64,000 bases of DNA from positions 1,674,001 to 1,738,000 of the forward strand of contig CATNEN010000032.1 in NCBI GenBank assembly GCA_950097015.1, written 5' to 3'. The first letter of the stretch is position 1, and each line of letters begins with the position of its first letter. Under the pieces are notes generated by a model. That model was not told where the DNA came from. It made no database searches and saw nothing but the letters and a program-made list of their open reading frames with translations. The stretch comes from Macrostomum hystrix. Lineage: Eukaryota > Platyhelminthes > Macrostomidae. Position numbers and translations under genes: made by a program. Of the stretch, positions 10,339-22,479 are shown piece by piece.

Positions 10339-13300
10339 TCAAAGATCGGCAAATGGGTCGAACCCGGCGTTCGGATTCTTGCTAGCCGGAGCTGCTACGC
10401 CCGCGGCAGTGGGAGCCTGGTTGGAATTTGCACAATGGGATAATAAGCAAGGCAATTTAAATGTGGCTTTTGTTAACAACACCAAAGCAGTTAATTTAAT
10501 TGCGAAGTCGAAAAATGGTTTTCAAACCTAGTGGATGGGATCAGAATTGTGGGTGGTGGATAGGATCAGACTGGTGGGTGGTGGATGGGATCAGACTGGT
10601 AGTGGATGGGATCAGACTGGTGGTGGATGGGATCAGACTAGTGGTGGATGGGATCAGACTGGAGGTGGATGGGATCAGAGTAATGCTCAATATTTTATGT
10701 AATTAGGATGAGAGAAACGCACCGGCTGCTGCTGCTGTGCAGTCGGAGGAGTCCATCCCACAGTGGGTCCGGCCGAAACCGGTTTAGCAGCCGGAGCGGA
10801 CTGGCCCACGGTGAAGTTGGTGGCCAGACTGGCCAGGCTGGTATCCAGACTGGAGGTCAGGCCGCCCAGGCTGGCGAACGGATCAAAGGCGGCGCCGCCG
10901 GCATCGCTTTTGGCTATGAGGGTAGGTTGGGGTGGGTGACAATTGCTAGGGTGTAGGTTGGGGTGGGTGACAATTGCTAGGGTGTAGGTTGGGGTGGGTG
11001 ACAATTGCTGCGGTGTAGGCTGGGTGGGTGACAATTGCTGTGGAGTAGGTAGGGGTGGGTGATAATTGCAGTGGTGTAGGTTGGGTGGGTGATAATTGCT
11101 GTGGAGTAGGTTGGGGTGGGTGATAGTTGCAGTGGAGTAGGTTGGGGTCGATGATAATTGCTGTGGAGTAAGTTGGGTTGGTGATAATTGCTGTGGAGTA
11201 GGTTGGGGTGGGTGATAATTGCTGTGGAGTAGGTTGGGGTGGGTGATAATTGCTGTGGAGTAGGTTGGGGTGGGTGATAATTGCTGTGGAGTAGGTTGGG
11301 GTGAGTGATAATTGCAGTGGAGTAGGTTGGGGGTCGATGATAATTGCTGTGGAGTAGGTTGGGTGTGTGATGGTTGCTGTGGAGTAGGTTGGGTGGGTGA
11401 TAGTTGCTGTGGAGTAGGTTGGGTGGGTGATAATTGCTGTGGAGTAGGTTGGGGTGGGTGATAATTGCTGTGGAGTAGGTTGGGGTGGGTGATAATTGCT
11501 GTGGAGTAGGTTGGGGTGGGTGATAATTGCTGTGGAGTAGGTTGGGGTGGGTGATAATTGCTGTGGAGTAAATGGGGTGGATGATAGTTGCTGTGAAGTT
11601 GGTTGGGCTGGGTGATAATTGCTGTGGAGTAGGTTGGGGTGTGTGATAGTTGCTGTGGAGTAGGTTGGGGTGTGTGATAGTTGCTGTGGTGTAGGTTGGT
11701 GGGGTGAGTGATAAATGCCCTAACTCTAACTCGGATTTCATGGGAAAAAAACAATAAAACTACAAAACTATATTCAGGTAAAATGTTAAGCAAAAAGCAA
11801 AAAAACTGTGGTAATTCAAATCTGAAACATCACATCAGATAATATCAATATCTAAATGATAGACTGACAGGCCCAGATCTCACACCCAGACAGGCAGGCA
11901 CAGGTATCAAATAGCAACACTTCAATAGCAAGAGAAAAGCCAAATGCTCCAGGTGGATGAGGCTAGGAGGAAATAATCTTCGACGTTGTGGTGAGCACGA
12001 GAAAGGCTGTCATTAAAGCTGGCTTCCTGCAATTTTAATTCCCGATTCCCTACATTTTCCTCGCTTTGTCTGCCGGAAATCTAGAGCCGGGATGAGAGGC
12101 GACAGGGAACTGGTTGGTTAGGAGACAATCTGGCATTGAAAATCGCAGAATATAAGGACCCACACACAAGTATAGCTGCCTTTGGATTAAGTAGCAGAAT
12201 GGATTGCTAGTCTATGCCTTAAATAGGTGAGCGAATAGAGTGGATTGCTAGTATATTCTTCAAATAGGCGAGAGAATAGAGTGGATTGCTAGTCTATTCC
12301 TCAAATAGGTGAGCGAATAGAGTGGATTGCTAGCCTATCCCCCGAATAGGTGAGCGAATAGAGTGGATTGCTAGTATATTCTTCAAATAGGCGAGAGAAT
12401 AGAGTGGATTGCTAGTCTATTCCTCAAATAGGTGAGCGAATAGAGTGGATTGCTAGCCTATCCCCCGAATAGGTGAGCGAATAGAGTGGATTGCTAGTCT
12501 ATTCTTCAAATAGGTGAGAGAATAGAGTGGATTGCTAGTCTATTCCTCAAATAGGTGAGAGAATAGAGTGGATTGCTAGTCTATCCCTCAAATAGGTGAG
12601 AGAATAGAGTGGATTGCTAGTCTATCCCTCAAATAGGTGAGAGAATAGAATGGATTGCTAGTCTATCCCTCAAATAGGTGAGAGAATAGAGTCGATTGCT
12701 AGTCTATTCTTCAAATAGGCGAGAGAATAGAGTGGATTGCTAGTCTATTCCTCAAATAGGTGAGAGAATAGAGTGGATTGCTAGCCTATCCCCCGAATAG
12801 GTGAGCGAATAGAGTGCATTGCTAGTCTATTCCTCAAATAGGTGAGCGAATAGAGTGGATTGCTAGCCTATCCCCCGAATAGGTGAGCGAATAGAGTGGA
12901 TTGCTAGTCTATTCTTCAAATAGGTGAGAGAATAGAGTGGATTGCTAGTCTATTCCTCAAATAGGTGAGAGAATAGAGTGGATTGCTAGTCTATCCCTCA
13001 AATAGGTGAGAGAATAGAGTGGATTGCTAGTCTATCCCTCAAATAGGTGAGAGAATAGAATGGATTGCTAGTCTATCCCTCAAATAGGTGAGAGAATAGA
13101 GTGGATTGCTAGTCTATCCCTCAAATAGGTGAGAGAATAGAATGGATTGCTAGTCTATCCCTCAAATAGGTGAGAGAATAGAATGGATTGCTAGTCTATC
13201 CCTCAAATAGGTGAGAGAATAGAGTCGATTGCTAGTCTATTCTTCAAATAGGCGAGAGAATAGAGTGGATTGCTAGTCTATTCCTCAAATAGGTGAGAGA

Positions 13301-14045
13301 ATAGAGTGGATTGCTAGCCTATCCCCCGAATAGGTGAGCGAATAGAGTGCATTGCTAGTCTATTCCTCAAATAGGTGAGCGAATAGAGTGGATTGCTAGC
13401 CTATCCCCCGAATAGGTGAGCGAATAGAGTGGATTGCTAGTCTATTCTTCAAATAGGTGAGAGAATAGAGTGGATTGCTAGTCTATTCCTCAAATAGGTG
13501 AGAGAATAGAGTGGATTGCTAGTCTATCCCTCAAATAGGTGAGAGAATAGAATGGATTGCTAGTCTATTCCTCAAATAGGTGAGAGAATAGAGTGGACTG
13601 CTAGTCTATCACTCAAATAGGTGAGAGAATAGAATGGATTGCTAATATACAAATACAACAGGCTCTAGATTAGTACGCAGACAAGCGGTGCCAAGCGACA
13701 GTGCAATGGAAAGGCAGATACAGGTGCATTGTGTGACGAACTGTAGTACAAAAAAACACAACCTACAGGTATTGTGTTGCAGAGTACAAAGCCTACAGGC
13801 AAATGGCATGAGTGGTATAAATCAAAAAGTGTTAATAAAACAAGGGAAAGCAGATTCCGGGAATCGGACAAAGAAGCTGAGTAAATGCCAGGTAGAAAAG
13901 GTAATTTCGATTATCTTATTATTTTCATAAACTGACCCGTTTTTAGATTTTCAGTGACTAAATTGATTCTGAATGCTTTAATTAGTTAGATTAAGAATTT
14001 ATCTTTTCAGCTTTTTGTTAGTAAGATTTTTACCCGCAGCAATTG

Positions 14046-14080
<35 letters not shown>

Positions 14081-17000
14081 GCGGCAGTCGATGTCGCTTG
14101 GTTGAGCATGAATGAGGCGAGAATGTCTGAAAAGAGGCGAGTTAACAAATCAAGGAAACCAATTCATATTGAAATGCTAGCAAAAACCTGACAACCTGAC
14201 ACTTCAGAAGTGCCTTTTAAAGTACATTTTAGAATACAGAAAACATAAAACTACGAGCGTGAATAACAAGATCTCTAAGAAAACAACAAGTCGGACACAA
14301 AGAGAAAAACGATAAATAAAAAATATTTAATAAACCAAATGGCTCACCGTTGCCACCCGAGGGCTGTGGCGGTGCCGCCTCGGGTTGCGTGGGCGGCTGC
14401 GAAGGGGGCGCCGGAGGCTGCGCAGAGGCTGCAAAGGGATCCACGGAAGGAGGACTATGGAGAGCACCCCACTGCAGAATCCCTAAAACCCATCTCCCTT
14501 CATTTTCCCTAAACCCGTCTCCCTTCATTTTCCCTAAACCCATCTCCCTTTATTTTCCCTAAACCAATCTCCCTTCATTTTCCCTAAACCCATCTCCCTT
14601 CATTTTCCCTAAACCCATCTCCCTTCATTTTCCCTAAACCCATCTCCCTTCATTTTCCCTAAACCCGTCTCCCTTCATTTTCCCTAAACCCGTCTCCCTT
14701 CATTTTCCCTAAACCCGACTCCCTTCATTTTCCCTAAACCCATCTCCCTTCATTTTTTCCTAATCACATCTCCCAACAGAATCCCTAATCTTATCTCCCT
14801 GCAGAATCCCTAATCCCATCTCCCAGCAGAATTCCTAATCCCATCTCCCTGCAGAATCCCTAATCCCATCTCCCAGCAGAATACCTAATCCCATTTCCCT
14901 GCAGAATCCCTAATCCCATCTCCCTGCAGAATCCCTAATCCCATCTCCCAGCAGAATACCTAATCCCATCTCCCTGCAGAATCCCTAATCCCATCTCCCT
15001 GCAGAATCCCTAATCCCATCTCCCAGCAGAATACCTAATCCCATCTCCCTGCAGAATCCCTAATCTTATCTCCCAGCAGAATACCTAATCCCATCTCCCA
15101 GCAGAATACCTAATCCCATATCCTTGCAGAATCCCTAATCCCATCTCCCAGCAGAATACCTAATCCCATCTCCCAGCAGAATCCCTAATCTCATCTTCGT
15201 GCAGAATTCCTAATCCTATCTCCCTGCAGAATCCCCAATTCCATCTCCCTGCAGAATCCCCAATTCCATCTCCCTGCAGACTCCCTAATCTCAATCCCTG
15301 CACTCACCAGAACCACCGCCTGCGCCAACCTTCGGCGGCTCCGGTTTTGGCGGCGGAGGCCTCGAAGGTCCCGGCGGTCGCGGTGGTCCCGAAGCTGCAG
15401 CTGGGCCGCCGGCGGGCGGCCCGTCAACCGGTGAAGAGGCGGGCCTGGCAGGCGGCGGTCGGGCAGGCGGCGGGGCGCTCTGAGACGGCGCCGGGGTGGG
15501 TTCGGGCTCGGGCTCCCTTGGCGGCGGCTCGTAGGTGCGGCCCTCCAGCGTGGCCAGGTGAGTCTCCATGGCGTCTAGAAACGACACCGGATGCTTCTGC
15601 AGCCTGGTGATGTCAGATTTGTCAACGCCGACGCATTCGGCAACTTTGTTGAACTCATTCAGTAGGTCGCTGCGAACTAGGAACTTCTTGTAGATTTCAA
15701 GAGCTTCGCGGCACTGCTTCTTATTGTTAGTATTGAAGAATTTCGTAAGCAGATTGATGATGCCGTCGTTAAAGACCACGAATAGGCGGGTGGCGTCGCG
15801 ATACAGAATGAGGCAGGCGGCGCTGATGACGCCGTTCGTGACATCCTTTGGCGTGACCTCGAAGGCTAGCAGAGCATCGAATTGGCTGATTAGTACTTCC
15901 AAGGCTTTGATGCCCTTCTCAACGGTCAGGGTGCGCAGAAGACTGTCGTCTGTGCCACGCTTCACCTGGCAGTGGACAGATTATCAAGTTGCTAGGTAGA
16001 TAAACTAATGGATTGGTAGGTAGATAAACTAATGGATTTGTAGGTAGATAAACTAATGGATTGGTAGGTAGATAAACTAATGGATTGCTAGGTAGATAAA
16101 CTAATGGATTGGTAGGTAGATAAACTAATGGATTTGTAGGTAGATAAACTAAGGGATTGCTAGGTAGATAAACTAATGGATTGCTAGGTAGATAAACTAA
16201 TGGATTGCTAGGTAGATAAACTAATGGATTGGTAGGTAGATAAACTAATGGATTTGTAGGTAGATAAACTAATGGATTGCTAGGTAGATAAACTAATGGA
16301 TTGGTAGGTAGATAAACTAATGGATTTGTAGGTAGATAAACTAAGGGATTGCTAGGTAGATAAACTAATGGATTGCTAGGTAGATAAACTAATGGATTGG
16401 TAGGTAGATAAACTAATGGATTGCTAGGTAGATAAACTAAGGGATTGCTAGGTAGATAAACTAAGGGATTGGTAGGTAGATAAACTAAGGGATTGCTAGG
16501 TAGATAAACTAAGGGATTGCTAGGTAGATAAACTAAGGGATTGGTAGGTAGATAAACTAAGGGATTGCTAGGTAGATAAACTAAGGGATTGCTAGGTAGA
16601 TAAACTAAGGGATTGCTAGGTAGATAAACTAAGGGATTGCTAGGTAGATAAACTAAGGGATTGCTAGGTAGATAAACTAAGGGATTGGTAGGTAGATAAA
16701 CTAAGGGATTGCTAGGTAGATAAACTAAGGGATTGCTAGGTAGATAAACTAAGGGATTGCTAGGTAGATAAACTAAGGGATTGCTAGGTTAACTCGGGGA
16801 GTAGTTTGATATTTAGGGGACTGATAGGTAGATAAACTCAGACTGATAGGTAGATAATGTTGAGAGAATAGTATGTCTGTTAGTTTAACTGCCAACCAGT
16901 TTCATAACTTTATTAGACCATTAGTAGCAGAAGGCACTAGGTAGAAAATATTTATAACCTGGTAGGTGAATGGTCTAAGATGGAAGATAAAAAGCAATAT

Positions 17001-19558
17001 ACACTATAGAAAAATTGATAAACAGGCCTATAAATGCAAACCTTGCAAAAGTCAAAGGCCATCATGCGATAGGCGGTGGCCTTCTCCTGTATGTATGCAC
17101 TGTAGCGCACAATAAAACGTGACATTTCAGCAGCCTGTGGTGTAGTCCGATCCGAGAAATTTGGCATTGAGAAGGCGCAGTTGTTGGAGGCCAGGTATTG
17201 GATGAATCTCTCATTGCCGTGATTCATTAGGTTGTGCACAGAAATAAGGGACTTGAATACAACTACCCAGTTAGGGTGCTTCAGTCTGTCCAGCAGTTCA
17301 TTGGCTAGCTCAGGAATGCTCACATTGCTCTCATTGGTGCACTCAATCAGATCTGTCAATAAGCCACAGGGGGTTTGTTGATCAATACCTTTGATTGCAT
17401 TGAAACTAACACTTTCTACATATACAATACTCAATTAGCATCTTTTTATAACTAGAAAGGTCAGCAAAGTTGTTTACTCTATATATTTATTAAGATTTTA
17501 AGGATCTTTAATTGCATTTTTCTAGAGAATCAAATTATATTCTTATAAACAAATGATATAGGTTACAATCAAAATTAGCAAGCAAAGTATAACAATTTGG
17601 AACAGTAATAAGCCATCAGACTTTAAATTCTAAACTACATGAATATAAAACTAAAACAAAAAGCTAAAAAGCCATACAAAAATTAGGTATATTATTAACG
17701 TTTTACTAGGACCTAGCTGCTTGAGTAAACAAAAACTAATGATGCTCCATAGTCCGGATCATGCTGGACTTACGCCGGAGGAAAAATCCAACATTTTTTG
17801 GCACTTACGCCAGACTTACGCCAACCAAAATAAGGTCCCTCTGACTTACGCCACCCAAAAAAAGGTCCTTCACAATTCTTGTTAATCGGTGATTAATTAA
17901 ATTCAGAAGTTGCAACTGTTTAAAAATCTCACAAGTTGCAAATTCTGAATCAAGTATCAAAGTAAGCATCTTAAAGCTAAAAAAACTTTTGCTATCCTAC
18001 AATAGATATTCTGCTATCTCATTTATACGAACTGCAATATTTTAATGAACTTTGTTTTAATGCTGCTCCTTAACATCATAATTAACGCAAATGTGTTATG
18101 TTCTATAGTGATACATTTGATCGTGAATGATCTCATTTGTGCTAACATTTACGCCACTTGATTTATGCCATGTACTTATGCCAAGCACTTACGCCAAGGC
18201 ACATTTTGGCCGATACTTACGCCAAGCACTTACGCCAGCCTCCGATCCCAAACCAGATTTACGCCGGAGATCTCCGGCATAAACGACATGATCCGGACTA
18301 TGGATGATGCTTAAAAATGCCCCAAGACTGTCCTAGTGAATACATTTAGCATTAGGGTAATGAATCATCAACCAAACAAGAATGTGTATTTTTTTAACTT
18401 CAAACCTAAGCTACAGATTTTCTATTTAAGATATGATGATAAATCAAAAGCCAAGTTATAGAAAACAGTTACATCTTTCTAAAAAGTATCTGCTTTTGCT
18501 ATTTTATCAAATAGAAAAAAGTTATTCCTGCTTTTTTTCTAAAACCGAACAATGATTTTCATGTATCTTCAAACCAAACAGAGAATTTGATGTTTGGTTT
18601 CAAAATTTGAGTGAGTGGTTTAATCTTATTTTAAGGAGTTAACTATCATGAATTATGTCATTTGAAGGCATTTTTCATGCTCTATAAATAACTACATTTA
18701 TGGTCATTTAATTGGCAAGCAACCACATACAATCTTAGTCTAAAGTACATACTGAAAAAATGTTGTTAAAAAGTATGCTTTTGCAATAAAAATTTCTACT
18801 GAAACATCTATATCTTTCTTTCCTCTTAATGCTTCATTGCACATCATGCCTCAGCTTGTAGATAATTTCTTCAACTTTCAAATTAGTTGTTCTGTGAAAC
18901 ACAATAGCTTGTTTCTGTCTTGCATAAGACCAAGGAAGAAGTCAAAATTCTTGTTCGGTTTTGAAGATACACTGTTCGGTTGATGATACATTACCCTAGC
19001 TATAAAAGCATTTTTGGGTTCAGTTAGGGTTAGGTAAGCCATCATTTTTATTTTTCATTCTATCTAGTAAAAGTATATACATAAAAATATTTTCATTCAT
19101 TTAGTAAATGAATTAGTAAAAAGTAAATAGGAAAAAGTTAATGCATCTAGACCTAGTAATGTGTACTAGCAAACACTTTATCTTGTTAAAACAATTAAAG
19201 TGAATTAAATTGAATTAATTAAATTTCATTCAATTAAAGAATTTAACAAGTCTTCAGCTCACCTCACTTCAGAAGTGAAAAATAGAAAAATACTTTACAG
19301 TTTATATTCATGCATTCTTAATAATAAATATATTAATTTATGTTTTAAATATATATTCAGAAGCTCTGCCTTGCATTTAAACTTACACTGAAGATGCTTC
19401 TTTTTTGGGGCAGTGATTTCTTCTGTACTAGCTTTGCATACTGCTTTTGCGAGTCCGGAACCAGCAAGAGAGTGCTTTGCTGCCGTAACACGATCCATTA
19501 AGCTTTGCCCACTTCCACTACCAGCTAGCTGCTTTACGACTTTTCCAGCCATTTGCAA
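10339..19558 (-). CDS. PICALM: Clathrin assembly protein, PICALM/AP180 family (7 exons)
   Basis: Endocytic adaptor that binds PI(4,5)P2 at the plasma membrane and recruits clathrin and AP-2. Exons: 19558-19387, 17352-17042, 15965-15308, 14428-14348, 14126-14034, 10913-10723, 10416-10339. They join to 1584 nt, 527 residues, with all phases agreeing. Exons 1-3 encode the ANTH domain: [14 protein letters not shown], then [15 protein letters not shown] (the family's lipid-binding lysine/histidine cluster at about K42, K53, K54, H55), [27 protein letters not shown] and FNDGIINLL. The tail is Pro/Gln-rich, with a run of 12 Gln in exon 5. AP-2-binding DPF motifs are in exon 6 ([11 protein letters not shown]) and at the very C-terminus (GFDPFADL-stop). 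The N-terminus is about 14 residues longer than in vertebrates. The exon 4 start is the weakest call: the acceptor chosen for phase lies just after a further VDPF sequence that would otherwise be included. Introns hold large tandem arrays and two inverted-repeat elements. Confidence 0.94.
10540..10685. repeat. 20-bp minisatellite in PICALM intron 6
   Basis: About seven units around GTGGATGGGATCAGACTGGT in a 306-bp intron. The core GATGGGATCAG is shared with the array in IARS2 intron 3. Confidence 0.85.
10918..11712. repeat. 31-bp minisatellite in PICALM intron 5
   Basis: About 26 units of 29-31 bp containing GATAATTGCTGTGGAGTAGG and TTGGGGTGG. It starts about 5 bp beyond the exon 6 acceptor, so the array runs into the 3' splice site. 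Confidence 0.95.
12190..13650. repeat. 41-bp minisatellite with higher-order structure, PICALM intron 5
   Basis: About 36 units of 41 bp containing AGTGGATTGCTAGTCTATTC and CTCAAATAGGTGAG. Variant units with CCCCCGAATAG recur at 12785/12867 and again at 13318/13400, an offset of 533 bp = 13 x 41. Near the start a 3-unit block (123 bp) is repeated at 12238 and 12361. Confidence 0.95.
13655..14033. other. Unique part of PICALM intron 5
   Basis: Unique AT-rich sequence between the 41-bp array and exon 5. Short open frames on both strands look random. Confidence 0.4.
14460..15295. repeat. 25-bp minisatellite filling PICALM intron 3, two subfamilies
   Basis: About 33 units. Units up to about 14765 end in CTTCATTTT; the rest end in CTGCAGAAT or CAGCAGAAT. 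Both share CCCTAA(A/T)CCCATCTCC. The intron is 879 bp (14429-15307) and the array covers about 95% of it. In the sense direction the second subfamily repeats ATTCTGCAGGGAG, which looks like a 3' splice site. Confidence 0.95.
15985..16797. repeat. 24-bp minisatellite in PICALM intron 2
   Basis: About 34 units of GATTGCTAGGTAGATAAACT plus AAGG or AATG. AATG and GGT/TGT variants predominate at the low-coordinate end, AAGG units at the high end. The array starts 20 bp from the exon 3 acceptor. Confidence 0.95.
17747..18303. mobile_element. Non-autonomous DNA transposon (MITE-like), 8-bp target duplication
   Basis: Both ends carry the inverted repeat CCATAGTCCGGATCATG, followed on each side by a diverged inverted stretch with ACGCCGGAG. 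The element is flanked by a perfect direct repeat ATGATGCT (17739-17746 and 18304-18311). Many copies of CTTACGCC lie inside both ends, like subterminal transposase-binding motifs. Its 557 bp contain no ORF. An 8-bp duplication and subterminal repeats are typical of the hAT superfamily, but the terminal bases are not diagnostic. It lies in PICALM intron 1. Confidence 0.85.
18353..18998. mobile_element. Second inverted-repeat element flanked by TA
   Basis: The left end TAGGGTAATGAATCATCAAC and the inverted right end match with few changes over about 25 bp, with further similarity inward (AACCGAACA motifs). The outermost bases are TA on both sides, as in Tc1/mariner-type insertions. No ORF. It begins about 40 bp from the preceding element, in PICALM intron 1. 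Confidence 0.65.
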
Positions 19559-21660
19559 TACAATTTGTCACTACCTTTAATTTTTTGTCAGTTACGTAAC
19601 GCGAAACACAGTCACAAAGTGATATACGATAAAAAATTGCTTGTATTTACGTTGATGATAAAAATATAAATATTTTTATATTGATTTATTTTCGCACGCG
19701 TTAACAAGAAACAACGAAGACAGTAACAAAGTTTTCAATAAGCGTCGTATAATATATATCTATTTGCGTTATTACTTGTTTCCATTACGCCTTTAACTAT
19801 TTATGGACTTAATTATGCTAGTATAATAGTCGTAGACAACTAATGTTTGTTTATCGTGTGCATCGCCATATGGCCTTCGACAAAATGTTTCAGTCAATTT
19901 TGTTATGTATTAGAAAGAATGAGAAGAAATATTCTATTATTATAAACGTTTCAAGCAAAAAAATATGAAAAATATGAATTCGGCCGTTATTCAGTGGGCC
20001 CGGTGTTAAGCTGTTTCGTGGCGCACTCTATCGGAGTAGACAGCACAAGGACCAATTGGAGGAGTCACAATTGTAAAATTTTCATAAATGAAATATATAC
20101 CTACTTGAGTATATTATTAATTCTTAAAATACCGAAGCTCAAGGCAAGGCCACTTTGAATGTAGGCTGATATTATAACTTTTGTACTTTTTCATCTTAAA
20201 AATGAGAAATAATTAAATTCACTAGATCAGATGTAAAAGCTATAAGTTAAGAATGTTTAGAAGGCTCTTTTCATGAATAGAAACAGAATTGATGACTTAT
20301 TTTGTAGAACAGACGTAATCCTTAACAAAAGCTTGAAACTCTAGCTTTGTAGTTTATTTATATGTTTATAGATTAAAAATCGTTAATTCTCATATACAGC
20401 TAGAAGAAGGATAAAAAGAAGAGAACATTTTTGAAACTTTTTAATACAAATTAGGTTAGAATAGTGCAACGCGCAAAAATATGCAGTTGCTAAGAATTAG
20501 AAAGGAAATGAAAACAAGCATGTAACACTTATGCTTTATTATGCAAAAACCTTTCATGTAATTTAGTCTGGCGCATAGGTGACAGGAAGATGTTGCAAAC
20601 ATGCGTTCCTGTCCTGTTCCGAGCTTTTGCTGATTTACCGGTTGAAGTATGGAAACAATGTTAGATGGAATTGTCAAATTTATGAAACATTTTAGCAATA
20701 ATAAGTCAGAAGACTTTAGGAAATAAAAGCGATGCTTGTTAATAAAATTGGTTAAAAGCGACAAAAAGCAACAGAGGTAATGTCGTGAAGTTTTGTAGGC
20801 CTATTGCCTTAATAATGTTATCCACAAATTGATAAGCATCTGGCTGCCTACTACCGCCAATAACGTAGAGTGCATATTGTTGGTCCTGTTAATATAAGAC
20901 ATGCCGACCAACCATAGTCGCTGGCAAACAAGACCAAACTGGTAAATTGTTAGCTGCGCTAGTAAACTTTTCCTCATTTTCGAAGATAAAATTAAATTAT
21001 TATTACTCAAAGTAGATAATTCAGAAACCAGTATAAATAGAAAAGTAAAGTGAATCTAAGGGCTCTTAACTAAACTTTTTATGAGGAAAATAGCTTAACG
21101 AAGGCCATTACCGATTGGCCTTGATATCCTACGAGAAAAAAAACAAGGCCAATTTTACTATAGCCTCTCAGGCATAAAAATAGGGAAACCAGTTGCTACC
21201 TACATTATGGGCATATCGTTTACAAAATCTGAGCAAAATTTACACAAAAACAAATACGAGAAAAGTTTAAAGAGAAAAACAGGCGCGAGAAAGTGAAAAA
21301 TAATATCAGCAAACGATTTGGGTTGCCAAGGAAACCATGTTATAAATCTATGCGTAGAAGAAGATAAGGCTAATTTTGATTATTCTAAGACAACAACAGC
21401 ACAGACCATGTTAATCAATACTTAAGCTGACAGAAATAACTTATACGTTAATCTTAGCAAATACGGTAGATATATAAGGCGGCTGTGTTAACACAAAGAG
21501 AACATAGGAAAGACGCATCTGCAATATATAGACCAAATCTAAAATAATCAGTTTACTTTCCTAGGCAGCCCAGAATCAGGTACGGGAAGAAAGCTTGGGA
21601 GACGCTAGATTTTTTTAGTTCTAATCCCCAGAAAATTCAAAGATGTGTACCGAAAAGAAG
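19559..21660. other. Intergenic region upstream of PICALM
   Basis: AT-rich spacer between the PICALM start and the 3' end of the SLC25A24-like gene. It should contain the PICALM promoter and 5' UTR. A more GC-rich patch near 19980-20070 has no recognised identity. No gene seen. Confidence 0.4.
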
Positions 21661-21661
21661 G

Positions 21662-22312
21662 GTCTCTAGAATACGTCAGAGATTAGCCAGCCAGTTTCTG
21701 ATTGGAAAGCACCCGTTCTTCAAGTTATCCTTGTTTCCGCAGAAGGAGGAGTTCCGCCAGCCAGTTTCTGATTGGAAAGCACCCGTTCTTCAAGTTATCC
21801 TTGTTTCCGCAGAAGGAGTTCCGACAGCCAGTTTATGATTGGAAAGCACCCGTTCTTCAAGTTATCCTTGTTTCCGCAGAAGGAGGAGTTTCGACAGCCA
21901 GTTTCTGATTGGAAAGCACCCGTTCTTCAAGTTATCCTTGTTTCCGCAGAAGGAGGAGTTTCGACAGCCAGTTTCTGATTGGAAAGCACCCGTTCTTCAA
22001 GTTATCCTTGTTTCCGCAGAAGGAGGAGTTCCGCCAGCCAGTTTCTGATTGGAAAGCACCCGTTCTTCAAGTTATCCTTGTTTCCGCAGAAGGAGGAGTT
22101 CCGACAGCCAGTTTCTGATTGGAAAGCACCCGTTCTTCAAGTTATCCTTGTTTCCGCAGAAGGAGTTCCGACAGCCAGTTTATGATTGGAAAGCACCCGT
22201 TCTTCAAGTTATCCTTGTTTCCGCAGAAGGAGGAGTTCCGACAGCCAGTTTCTGATTGGAAAGCACCCGTTCTTCAAGTTATCCTTGTTTCCGCCGAAGG
22301 AGGAGTTCCCAA
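21662..22312. repeat. 70-bp tandem repeat, intergenic
   Basis: Nine or so copies of a 70-bp unit containing GATTGGAAAGCACCCGTTC and GTTATCCTTGTTTCCGCAG. Two copies are 67 bp, lacking one GGA. Copies are nearly identical, indicating recent expansion. Overlapping 68-69 residue open frames start at each ATG but are periodic artefacts. Confidence 0.95.
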
Positions 22313-22479
22313 AAGAATTTTATGATAGCGTGAATTCCCTTAGTATTCTCTAACAGCTTCGACAAAAAAACAAAAGTTTGACTTACTCTGTCAACAAAAA
22401 ACGCTATACAACTCTGCGAAAAACAAAATATTTGAAAGACGCGAGCCGCATCGGCCATCAATCAATCCGCTGTCTTAGA

